In this document: piece by piece, positions 12,160 to 24,500 of the stretch
How positions within the stretch are numbered: the first letter of the stretch is position 1
Layout: every line of letters begins with the position of its first letter
Assembly (NCBI GenBank): GCA_014621425.1
Contig: JAANBB010000011.1
Coordinates: 124,001-188,000, forward strand
Direction of reading: 5' to 3'
DNA length: 64,000 nucleotides
DNA from: Cylindrodendrum hubeiense
Taxonomy: Eukaryota; Ascomycota; Sordariomycetes; Hypocreales; Nectriaceae
Translations under genes and position numbers: made by a program
The notes under the pieces: generated by a model
What the model was told of the DNA's origin: nothing
Seen by the model: only the letters and a program-made list of their open reading frames with translations
Databases searched by the model: none

Positions 12160-14028
12160 GAAGGATGATTTGGAACCGGGTTTCTAATAAATGTGATCGT
12201 AACCAGTTGAATAGATATGATGCCAAGATCGCATTCCAGCATTTCCGGAAACTGCGAGGATATAAGAGTCAGTTGAAAGTCGGTTTCCGTCGGCCTTTTC
12301 GGTGCATCGGCATATTTCACGATCACCGAGTTCAGATCCTGGCTTATCGAGGCCGATCCGTCTCCGGTCCAGGCAGCAGTTCTCGCTTGTTCCTATCTGA
12401 GTAAGCCGGAGATAAAAACAGCCAGGGAATTGAGGAATATATCCACACAATGATGCTATGACATCTGATAAATTGCGTGCGGCGCATTCGATAAGGGATC
12501 TTAGTGTTCAATAAAGTGTGGATCCAGACAGAAGCCGATGATGGATCAAGGATGTCTCCGAGCCCCGCTTTCTTGAGAGGGGTTTTTTGGTCAGTCTCAC
12601 ACCCTCTTTCTGAGGCTAAGATATTGATATATTAGAGGAATGTATGGATCCGGACTCAATATAATAGGTTACATACTTTGGCACAAGATTAATTCTAATG
12701 CAACTCTGTTCCGGGCGGCATTGAGGTCATTTGATAAGGCTAGTTAGTCAGTCATTGGGAGCTGCAGGGTAGGATTGAGAGATCGTTGTCAGACTCATCC
12801 GGATTCTCGACCTTCAAGCATCGGTCAGGCTAGTCTATTTTGTTTCCTTTGAGAGTCTTGTACCTGCACCCTACCGATGTTGCGGACGCATCGCCTTTGT
12901 GCCGGCATCACCACAATCACAACCCCTGCTATTTGTGGGTGGGCTATTGGATCTCTGACACTCTCTTGCGCCTTACCCCACACAATGGCCATCACGGGAT
13001 GCACTGGAGTGTCTAGTATGGGTCCGAAATGATCCGTTATCTGGGCCGCCGGGCTCTGGATACTGCAGAAGTTTTGTTTTTTACGTTGCCGCAACCGAAA
13101 ATCCAGCCCTCGCCCTGTTTTGCCATTCTGCCCTTTCGTAGATTTAATGAAAAACAGGCAGTGAAACTCTATGATGGAGAAAAGACACGTGGCTACGGGG
13201 GGTGCAATCTGCTACATCTCGCATGCAAGCTCCAGTCCTGTGAGCAGCGCCATCAAAACCTGGTGCCAAAATGTAAACCAGTCCTCATCCGCTGTAAGCA
13301 GCGGCTGAGTGCTGTTTCTTCTAGTCGATAATTGGTCAATTATGACAATGCTCTCTTCTTAGCAAGGAAGAGCTAGAATGTATTGTGCAGAGTGTCTGAT
13401 AGCAAGTGGCTTAGAATAGCTCTCGGTTGAATAGCCGTTCTCAGCTATATTGCCACTTAATAATACTACTGCCTTTGAATTGAATTTAGGCTATATCGTT
13501 GCTGAAGACGGAATCGTTAAGAATGCATGTCAAAGGCGTCGGTGGTGGATTTACAAGCGACTTCAACACACATGTATTGCACTCGATGTCACTAAAGGTT
13601 CCTGAATCTCATTCCTCTTTCACGAGGCCGGCTCGAGCAACCCACGCCGAGAATACCTTTGGATATGTTGGAGGGCGGGGGAACGGGTTGGTCTTGGAAG
13701 CGAGTAGCCCCCATACGGAGAAAAAAGAGGTCAAAAACGGTAGGCTTATTCTGACCAATAGCTCATACTGGTTTTACCCTTCCGACTTAATTGTATACAT
13801 CGTGGATTTGGCGATTTTGGCGATTTTGCACTGCAATTTTAGCGCTTTGAGCGGGATTGGATTGGCTGGTTAATTGCCAATAGGGCAACAGTTACTATTA
13901 TACATATTTGTTTCCCAATGTTTGATATATACCCAATCTCCACCCATGTCGCAACATAGCACTGCATACTGAACTCACCAGAATTGACGTGATGAGCGAG
14001 TTGATTAGTGTCAGCGATTGCCGAGGAT

Positions 14029-14390
14029 GTATTGAGATGGACAGGAAAGCTCACCGGGCGAAACCAACTGCACCCACCAGCCGTAAATTTGCTAGATTTA
14101 GGGTATTGAATTTGATCTTGACCAAAATCCAGATAATGGAAACTTAATCACACCTCAATCTCGCAAGCAATTCCCAATCCGAATGTGTAGAGTATGTGAC
14201 CATACGGTAAGAGTTAGGGTCTTCAAGAAACATAGGGAAGAAATTGAGAATGAAAGGCTGTAACAGCTTGGCTGGGCCCAAGAAAGTAAAGCAAAACTAC
14301 GAATACACGCAATGCTGCAAGGACCGAAAATGATGCCCTATAAAAGTGTGAGTTCGGCAGTGCCTCAAATATCCCCTATAAGTCCTTGTT
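14029..14390 (+). repeat. Left copy of ~360 bp inverted repeat flanking the NRPS
   Basis: This segment matches the reverse complement of 32930-33293 along its whole length. I judge identity by eye at about 70-75%, with many of the differences being transitions. Best-conserved blocks are AAGCTCACCGG, GACCAAAATCCA, CACCTCAATCTCGCAAGCAA, AAGGCTGT, GGCCCAAGAAAGTAAAG (one base differs in this copy), CAATGCTG and AAATATCCC. It is about 1.1-1.5 kb upstream of the NRPS start. It may be a transposon remnant or a duplicated regulatory segment. Confidence 0.8.
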
Positions 14391-14484
14391 CCTTCGTCAG
14401 CGCTAGTCAGCCGACCGTCGCCACCCAACACAGTACATACTGTCGCGGAGTGGTCGGACCGACTAGCTTGACGAAGGAACAAGA
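14383..14484. repeat. Long imperfect palindrome (hairpin)
   Basis: The arms at 14385-14417 and 14451-14483 are complementary. CTTGTTCCTTCGTCA pairs perfectly with TGACGAAGGAACAAG, then GCTAGTC with GACTAGC, then a CCGAC/GTCGG region. About 30 bases form the loop. It abuts the end of the left NRPS-flanking repeat. It could be a transposon terminus or a structured transcript. Confidence 0.8.
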
Positions 14485-15256
14485 GGTCAATGGCGATTGA
14501 AAGATGGGCGCTTGGGCGCCACTGCTGCAAAAACTGTGCAGGGTGGCGTAGCTGACCAGAAACAATGACGAATTTGTGTCACTATGGATGTATGTTAGAG
14601 ATGTCGATAGAGAGACATCTAATGAAGCCGGATCCCCGGTGCACCAATCATAGCATGCGTGCTGTTGTCACTCGATGCCGCCTCCCGGGTCGATGGGAGA
14701 TGCAGTGCGGCCCAGAGTGGCAAACAGCTGACTGCATAGACTTGGTTTGCATTGACCTGCCTGCCATGTTTGCAAATTGTTTATTGGCGGCAATCCCTGT
14801 GTCGATCCCGCACGGCTCGGCCAATTTTCTAGCCGGCAGACTTCGTATTAGCGGACAAGCATGATGCGAAGCAATGCTATGACTCGGGTTAATCTCATCT
14901 AGGTGGCTACGTCATGACTTTACGGCCCGAATACATAAGGATCTCCCAGACGGTATCTCACAGCAATGGCTAAGTTAGTGCTGGCCCAGGAAAATCACCG
15001 ACACGGGTGGCTAGACCAACAAACAGAAAGAGAGAATGAACGGATGTGCGGATGTCAGAGCCCGGCAGATCAATCAATTGCCTCTGCCGAGCTCGGGGTC
15101 TTAGTTTCTGTGTTTTAATCACTCGTATGTGCAAGTAATTTTCCTAGACAAGTAAACCCGGCCAGTCAGACAAGAGCCGCAACAAGCCTCTACGCGAGGT
15201 CGAATGACTTACATTGAGGCGGCATGATGTACAGTTATCAGCGGCGTAGAAAGTGA

Positions 15257-15264
15257 TATAAAAG
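15257..15264 (+). promoter_or_regulatory. TATA-like element upstream of the NRPS
   Basis: TATAAAAG lies about 250 bp before the NRPS start codon at 15511. It is a candidate core promoter by sequence only; a 5' leader of about 200 bp would be implied. Confidence 0.3.
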
Positions 15265-15510
15265 GACTCATACAACCATGATTTTAGCTCAAACAGAATA
15301 GACCACTTAATTAAGATTAATTGCTCTTGATTCTGCATAACCATTTACTTTTCCATAACGCATTGTGAACTTGTGAGTTATAAGATCCCTTATTACATGA
15401 TGCGGAACCTGAGAGATGTGCTGATATAAGCCCCAACAAGCAAGGCCATTGCAAAATTATCTAAACAAGGGCTATAACGCAACATCTCTCAAATATTCAA
15501 ATTACCAAAG

Positions 15511-18500
15511 ATGACTATCCAAGAGGGAGCCCAATCGGGCCATCAGGGGGTTGGCGGAAGCACCCATATAAGTGAAGTAGTCAAAATTCTGCCTGCAACA
15601 GACGCAGAAGAAGCAAGAGAGCCAACCCATAATACTAATAGGTCAATCACGACGCAGGAGCTGGGCTGTATCTGGACGTGGAACAACACTGTACCACCGA
15701 CGGTAGACCGATGCGTTGACGAATTGGTTGACGAAATAGTGCAGGCTCAGCCTGCAGCACCCGCTGTCTGCTCGTGGGACGGCGATCTCACATACAGTGA
15801 GCTAGACCGCCTTGCAGCACGCCTCGCTCCCGTCGTGTCTGCCGCGGGAGTCGGACCAGACACATTGGTGCCGTTATGCTTCGAGAAGTCAATGTGGACA
15901 CCGGTGGCCATGCTCGCCGTCCTCAAAGCAGGTGGTGCCTTTGTGCTGCTAGATCCTTCGCTCCCAGAGCAGCGGCTGCAGACCATCGTGGACCAACTCA
16001 AGTGCCCAGTAATGCTGTCGTCATTTGACAACGTCGCCCTCAGCCTGCGCCTATTCGACAACGTCATCCAGGTTAGCTGGGATGCCATCAACGAGATAGA
16101 TGCCACCGTGCACCCACGGCGTCAACCACAACCCTCATCGACGGCCATGTATGCCGTCTTCACATCGGGAAGCACTGGTGTTCCGAAGGGCGTTGTCATC
16201 ACGCATGCCAATTTCAGCTCTGCTGTCAAGCACCAGGCAACGATGCTCGGCTACTCTAATGACTCGAGGATCTTTGACTTTGCCTCATATGCTTTCGACC
16301 TTGCTGTGCATGATGCCTTCGCTACGTTTGCGGCAGGAGGCTGCATGTGCATCCCATCTGAGACAGATCGCAGGGACGATATCAGTAAGGCTATTGCATT
16401 AATGAGAGCCACGGTGGCATTTCTAACCCCAGCCGTCGCCCGTCTTTTGGACCCCACCGCGCTCCCTGATCTCAAAACGCTGGTCCTGGGCGGTGAGGCC
16501 GTCTCCGTCGAAGACGTCCAGCCCTGGTGGGGCAAAGTCCAAGTTGGAAACGCTTACGGCCCGGCCGAATGCTGCATCATAAGCACAATCAATCATGATG
16601 CCTCTGCCCCTGAGGAAACGACCTACATCGGTAAGGGCGCAGGACTCGTCACCTGGGTTGTCGACCAAGAGAACCACCATCGACTGCTGCCACCAGGCTG
16701 TGTTGGCGAGCTTCTCCTCGAGGGTCCCCTGGTGGGACGAGGTTACTTGAACGAGCCCGAAAAGACGACAGCCGCGTTTATCGAAGACCCGGCCTGGTTA
16801 CTGGCAGGTGACGCTAAGCGCCCAGGTCGCCACGGCAGACTCTACAAGACGGGCGATCTGGTTCGATATAACGAGCATGGAACTCTCGTCTTTGTCGGCC
16901 GCAAAGACGCCCAGGTCAAGATTCGAGGACAGCGCGTCGAGCTTGGAGAAATCGAGCGTTGGGTACAAAAGTATATGCCAGAAGCAAACCTGGTAGTGGC
17001 CGAGATGGTAGTCCCTCAAGGGAAAAATGCTAGTCCTACACTGGTGGCATTCGTTCAGATCCCAGACGGGAGTTCGGAACCTGGTTCCCCGACCATCCTC
17101 CACGTCTCTGCAGGACTGGAAAAGAACCTGTCGGACCATCTGGCTGACTACATGGTACCGTCCGTCTTCGTCGCCGCCAGGGAAATCCCATTGACAGCGA
17201 CGGGAAAGATTAACCGCAAGCGACTGCGCGAGATTGGGGCGTCATTCTCGGTCCAGCAGCTAGCTGAGGCGCGAACGGCCAGGCAAGGGACCAAGCGCAA
17301 TCCAACTACGGGTATAGAGCATCAGATGCAGCAGATATGGGCCCGTGTGCTCGGTATTGAGCCATCAGCAATTGGGCTGGATGATAGCTTCTTTCAGTTG
17401 GGCGGTGACTCAATTGCAGCAATGACCCTTGCGGGCGAGGCTCGTAAAGTCGGCTTCGAGCTATCGGTCGCAGGCATCTTCAAGCACGTCAGTCTGCAGG
17501 ACATAAGTCACGAACTTTCTGTCGCCCGCACAGCGCCCAGTGCTATCAGGGCAACGCCGCTTTCTGGTCCTGTTCCTCAATCCTTTGCTCAGGAACGCCT
17601 TTGGTTTCTCGACCAGCTATATCCCGGTCTGGACTGGTATCTTCTACCGTTCGCAGTGCGGATTCGGGGCGCACTGCAGCTCGATGCCCTCCAAGCCGCA
17701 GTTCATGCGCTGGAGACCCGCCATGAAACCTTACGGACAACATTTGTGTCGCAGGATGGAGTTGATATGCAGGTAGTTCAATCCTTTCACCCCAAGGCCT
17801 TGAATGTTATCGATATCCCACCGGGCGACGAGAAGCGCCTTTATGACGAAATACGAGCCGATCAGTCCAAGTCATTCAACTTGGCCACTCAACCAGGATG
17901 GAGAGTTTCCGTCTTCCGCTTGGGCACTGAAGAATATGTTTTATCTATTGTTCTGCACCACATTATCTCTGACGGCTGGTCTGTTGACATCCTCCAGAAG
18001 GAGTTGGCTGCCTTCTACTCGTCTGCAGTTCGCGGTGAGGATCCGCTGTCGCAAGAAAAGCCCATGTCTGTCCAATATAGAGACTACTCTATCTGGCAGC
18101 AGGAGCAGAAGCAGATCGACCAACACAAAATACAGCTTGATTACTGGGTGAAGCAGCTGGAAACTAGTCGCCCTGCGGAGCTCCTCTGTGACAAGCCCCG
18201 GCCCGCTACCCTATCCGGTAAAGCCAACCGGGAGGAGTTGAGGATAGAAGGCAAACTATATGATGACCTGCAGCAATTTTGCAAAGTGCATCACGTCACG
18301 CCCTTTGTTGTGCTCCTTGCGGCCTTTAGGACCACTCATTTCCGTCTCACAGGCACGGCCGATGCAACAATAGGTATTCCGAATGCGAACCGCGATAGAT
18401 GGGAGGTGCATAATATGATTGGCTTCTTTGTCAACATGCAGTGCATTCGGATCAAGATCGACGATGAATCATTCGAGCAACTTGTCCGGCAAGTCCACGA

Positions 18501-21500
18501 GACAACTGTCGCCTCCTTCTCCAACCAAGATGTTCCGTTTGAGCAAATTGTCTCTAAACTCCAGAAGGATCGAGACTTATCCCGCAACCCAATAGTCCAG
18601 CTGGTCTTTGCTCTCCATTCCCAAAAGAACCTAGGCAAGTTTGATCTCGAAGGTGTCGAGATGGAGCCCATCCTAGAGGAGCCCACCTCGCGGTTCGATC
18701 TTGAGTTCCACTTCTTTTCGGAGGAGCAGGCCCTAAAAGGGCACATCCTCTATTCAACGGATCTATACGACCCCAAGACGATAGCCAACATGGTGGCAAT
18801 TTTCAAACAGGTACTCAAGCAGGGCCTTAGCCAGCCCAAGACAGATATTGCCTCATTGTCTCTCCTGGCCGAGAACGACCTTTCCACGCTACGCACTATG
18901 GAATTGGTTGATATACATAGGACCGACTTCCCCCGCGAATCAAATGTGGTCGAAGTATTCCGACAGCAAGTAGCTTCGTTTCCCAACAAGTTGGCTGTCA
19001 AGGATTCTTCCACGACAATGACATATACTCAGCTGGATGAGAAGTCTGATACTGTCGCGAGGTGGCTTATGAGCAAGTCTTTTGCCCCCGAGACGTTGGT
19101 TGGTGTTGTTGCAACTCGTTCTTGCGAGACGATTGTTGCGTTTTTGGGTATTCTAAAGGCGAATCTGGCCTATCTACCACTGGATGTGAAGCTCCCCATG
19201 GATCGAATGCGAACCATCTTATCGTCTGTCGGGGGCCACACAGTGGTACTTGTCGGACTGGGAGTGGAAATTCCAACTCAACATCTAGACGAAGTTGAGT
19301 TTGTTCCCATTATCGACGTCCTAACCAAGCAGGCCCGACAACTGCACGAGGAAAGGGTAGTTGCCCACAACAGGCCTTCGGCAACAAGCCTCGCCTATGT
19401 CATGTTTACATCTGGCTCAACAGGGAAGCCTAAGGGCGTCATGGTGGAGCATCGAAGCATTTTACGGTTAGTCAAAGAAAGTAATATGGTGCAGCACGAC
19501 CCCTCTGAGGGAGCAATGGCGCATATGTCCAACATCGCCTTCGACGCTTCAACATGGGAGATATACGCGACCTTGCTCAACGGTGGTACCCTGATTTGCA
19601 TTGATACCATTGACGTTTTAGAATACAGCATCCTGCCGCAGATCTTCATCCGCGAACAGGTGCGGGCTATATTCATCACCCCGGCCTTGCTGAAGCAGTA
19701 TCTTTTAGAATGCCCTACCGCCATCAGCGTGCTCAATACCCTCTATATTGGCGGAGATAGACTGGACCCCCAAGACGTGTTTGAGGCCAGGAAGCTCTTC
19801 TCCGGCAAGATCATCAATGGCTACGGACCTACCGAAAACACTAGCTTTAGTACCCTCTACGAACTGCCTGACGGCGAGAGGTGTACGAATGGAGTCCCCA
19901 TTGGCCGAGCCCTCCACAATTCCGGTGCCCATGTCATGGATTCTCACCAACGCCTCGTCCCGCTTGGTGTTATTGGAGAGCTTGTTGTGACTGGAGACGG
20001 CCTTGCTCGAGGCTACGTCGACCCGCAGAGGGATGTGGGCCGGTTCGTTTCTATTACTGTGGCTGGGAAGCAGATCAAAGCCTATCGCACCGGAGACTAT
20101 GTCCGCCTTCGTCCCCTTGACGGCCAGCTAGAGTATTTCGGCAGAATCGACGGGCAGATCAAGGTGCGTGGCCAGCGAGTCGAGCTTGGAGAGATTGAGC
20201 ACGTGCTGCGTAGCAACGGGGCCGTCACCGACGCCATCGTGCTATTGCAAGTCGATGTCCACCAGGAGCCACGACTTGTGAGCTTCATCACCACCCGGGA
20301 AGGTGACGAGCAGTCTGGCGAGCGTCAGGACGGTGGCGATGAATCTCAGCATGTTGAAATTTGGGAGGATCGTTTCGATGATGAGACCTACACGCCGATG
20401 GACCAGATCCAGTTGGAAAATATTGGAAGAGATTTTATCGGATGGACGTCAATGTACGACGGAAACGACATCGATAAGGAAGAGATGGGTGAATGGCTCG
20501 ATGATACGATTAACGACATGCTCAACGGCAAGCCCCCTGGTCATGTCCTCGAGCTTGGTTCAGGCTCCGGCATGATTTTATTCAACATTATAGAGGGGCT
20601 ACAAAGCTATGTCGGCCTGGATCCATCTGAACGTGCTGTTGAATTTATCTCAAGAGCCGCTAAGACGATTCCAACTCTCAAAAACAAGGTGGAGATGTAT
20701 AAGGCAACAGCTACTGACGTTCAGCGGCTCGGTAGGCCAGTGACGCCCAACTTGGTCGTTATTAACTCCGTGGCACAGTATTTTCCCAGTCAGGAATACT
20801 TATTTCAGGTCATTGAAGAAATGGTTCAACTGGAGGGTGTTGAAAGACTCTTCATTGGCGATGTTCGCTCGCATGCGCTGTATCGGGAGTTCCTGGTGAC
20901 CAGAGCACTTCATATTGCTGGTGACCGAGCGAGCATGGACGATATCCGCAGGATCATTCAAGATATGGAGAATGTGGAGCTCGAATTCTTGGTTGACCCG
21001 GGATTCTTCACCGCACTTCCGGCTCGTCTGCCTGAATTGATCGACCACGTTGAGATCTTGCCTAAGAAGATGGTGGCTACTAATGAGCTGAGTTGCTACC
21101 GCTATGCGGTTGTGGTGTATGCCAAAGCCAAAGGAACAAAGAGAGAGGCCCATAAAGTCTATGAGGACACCTGGATCGACTTTATGGATACGGGACTGGA
21201 CCGCCAATCACTACAGCAACTCCTACAGCAGGCGTCGGGCTCTGCGCCCGTGGCGGTTGGCAACATCCCCTACAACAAAACCATCTTCGAGAGACATGTC
21301 ATCGACGCGCTTGATAACGGCGCGGATGCACAGGCTGGCCGCGGCCACAGTGACTGGCTTTCGTCTGTTCGCCAGAAGGCCCAGTCATGTCCGTCGCTAA
21401 CACCCATGGAGCTCACGGAGCTGGCCCGGGACGAAGGTTACAGAGTCGAAATCAGTTGGGGCCGGCAACATGCCCAACGGGGCGGCCTAGATGCCATCTT

Positions 21501-24500
21501 CCACCGAATTGCACCCATCAATAACGAACAGCGAGTCCTATTTGACTTCCCCACCGACTATAAGGACCGGCCATACCGTTCCCTCAGCAGCCACCCCCTC
21601 CGACAGCAGGTGTCACAGAAGATCCGCGAGCAGCTTCTGGAGACTCTTCGAGCGCAGCTACCTTCTTATATGGTTCCTGATATTATTACTATCGTGGAGG
21701 AGATGCCCGTCAACGAGAACGGCAAGATCGATCGCCGTGCGCTGGCCGAGAGGATCCAATCCCGCCCGACCGGCCGCACGACTCGCGGCTTGACGCGGCA
21801 GCCCACTACAGAGGCGGAGCGGCATATTCAGACGGTTTGGGGCGAAGTGCTTAACATGGTGCCCGCAACAATCGGACTGGATGACAACTTTTTCCAGCTG
21901 GGAGGCAACTCAATATCGGCCATGAAGGTTGTCAGTGCTGCCCGCAAGATCGGCCTTCAGCTGGCTGTTGCCGACATCTTCCGCGATCCCACACTTCACC
22001 AAGTCGCCAGCCATGCCCGCAACCTGATCAACAAGAAGGAGCATATCGCGCCCTTCTCTCTGCTAGGAAGTAGCTGTGATGTCAGCACATTGCTCCGCGA
22101 TCTTTCCACTCAGTACGACCTCGACACATACGCCGTGCAGGACGCCTTCCCCTGTACGCCCCTCCAGGAGGGTCTCATCGCTCTGACGCTCAAACGACCT
22201 GGGGACTACATTATGCAAGCAGTAATGCAACTGCCAGCCGATGTCAAGATTGGTGCATTTCGCAACTCATGGGAAGAGGTGGCCCGCAAGATGCCTGCCC
22301 TTCGTACACGTATCGTGCAGCACGAAGACCTTGGCATTATGCAGGTGATTGTCAATGAGGATATATGTTGGGTCGAGGCCGCTGGGCTGGACTCATATAT
22401 CGAGGCCGATAAACGTTTGCCTATGAACATTGGCCAGCCTCTAGTCCGGTATGCATTAATCAAGGATGATGTAGGAGCTGGGAAATGGTTCGTATGGACA
22501 CTGCACCATGCACTATACGACGGTTGGTCTATGTCGCTGATTGTGGACGCCGTCGCCCGTGTGTATCAAGGTCACACCATCCGGCAGGGGCCGCAGTTCC
22601 AGTCGTTCATCAAGTATATCCAGCACCAAAATGAGGACGATACGGTCAGATATTGGGTCGACGCCCTCGCCAGCTGCAAGGCCATGTCATTCCCATCTCT
22701 CCCGCCGTCTGTGAAGCAGCCAAAGGCGGACAGTGTCATCGAACATGCCTTCCCCTATCCCAAAGAACAGCGCCTGGGCTTCACCACACCTACCCTCATT
22801 CGCGCTGCTTGGGCCCTCATTGCCGCTCAAATGACAAACTCGGACGATGTCGTGTTTGGCGCGACTCTTTCTGGAAGGAACGCACCGGTCGCAGACATCG
22901 ACGATCTCGCGGGGCCGACTATCGCCACTGTCCCTATCAGGGTCCAGGTGTCTAGAGATGACACTGTACAGGACTACTTGCAAAGTGTGCATCGTCAGGC
23001 GACCGAAATGATACCATTTGAGCAGACTGGGCTCCACCGCATCGCCAAGATGTCCGCCGACTGTTCCCAGGCGTGTATGTTCCAGACGTTACTTGCGGTG
23101 CAGCCGCAGGATATGAGTAATGCCCAGGAGGTGCTGGGCCAGTGGCAGGCCCACGACCAAACGCAGCAGTTCTCAACCTACGCCATGATGCTCGAGGTAT
23201 ACCTCGAGGGTGAGGGAATTACAGCCAAGGCTAGGTCTGATTCACGCGTAATTGACCCTTGGGCAGTGGTCAAGTTGCTCGAACGGTTGGAATATACCGT
23301 GCAGCTCCTCGCCGATGCAGGCCCTTGCAAGAAAGTGGGCGAGCTGCAGCTAGCTACAACGCAGGATCTGGAGCAGATATGGGCCTGGAACAAGACCCTG
23401 CCTGAGCCCGCCGAGCAATGCATTCACGAGATGATACAGGAACATGTAGAGGCTCGTCCAGCCGCCCCAGCCGTGTGCGCCTGGGACGGGTCGCTGACCT
23501 ATGGCGAACTGGATCACCTTGCCACGAGAGTAGCGAGCTGCCTCATTGCCCATGGTCTCAGCTGGGGCACCGTCATCCCACTATGTTTTGAAAAGTCGAT
23601 GTGGACGACGGTGGCTATGCTGGGCGTACTCAAGGCTGGTTGCGGCTTTGTGTTGCTTGATCCCTTTGTTCCCGAGCAACGTCTCAAAGCCATTGTGGAC
23701 CAGGTCAAGGCAAAGTTCGTTGTAGCCTCTCCCGCTCAAACTTCACTCAGCCTGCGGCTGTGCCATGACGTGATCAGCATCAGCTCGGAATTCCTCAAGA
23801 GCCGTGATGGTATAAGAGTGCACCTCCCCTCGCCCGCCATCGAGTCGACCGTGTGTGTTGTCTTTACATCGGGAAGCACTGGGGTGCCTAAGGGAACAGC
23901 GGTGACACACAAAAGTGCTGCTTCGGCTGTGCACCATCAAGCAAAGGCCCTTTGTATTGGTGCCGACTCGAGAGTCTTTGATTTTGCGTCTCACAGCTTC
24001 GACGTTCCAATCTTCCATGCCTTCATGGCCCTTACCACCGGTGGATGTCTGTGTCTTCCGAGCGACGATGACCGAAAGAACAACCTCCAGGGCAGCATTG
24101 TATCACTCCGCGCCACGGTCGGGTTGCTTACTCCGTCCGTCGCTGCGTTGCTGTCCCCAGCCCAAATGCCAGATCTACAAACAATCATATTGGGCGGCGA
24201 GGCCTTGCAAGTCCAGGATGTGTTACCATGGTGGAATCGAGTACAGGTCATCACTGCTTATGGACCAAGTGAGTGTACGCCCATCAGTACTGTCAATCAA
24301 CATGCAGCAAGTCCCAATGAGGCCATACACCTAGGAAAGGGCGTAGGTCAGGTCACGTGGGTTGTTGATCCAGATCATCATGAGTCCTTGCTCCCAATTG
24401 GATGCGTCGGCGAGCTTCTCCTCGAAGGACCCCTCATAGCCCGAGGTTATTTGAATGATAGCAAAAAGACGGCAGAGACCTTTATCGCGGCCCCAAGCTG

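Larger units (their letters stand above)
12160..15510. other. Gene-free region between MFS and NRPS genes
   Basis: 3.35 kb between two divergent genes with no supported coding sequence; all frames are 60-124 aa and unlike known proteins. It contains the left copy of the NRPS-flanking inverted repeat (14029-14390), a hairpin-forming palindrome (14383-14484) and a TATA-like element (15257-15264). It should carry the NRPS and MFS promoters. Confidence 0.6.

Noticed and set aside
12555..12592. CCCC...GGGGTTTTTT stem followed by T-run, like a bacterial terminator
   Set aside because: The organism is a fungus; the stem is only 4 bp and no gene ends there.
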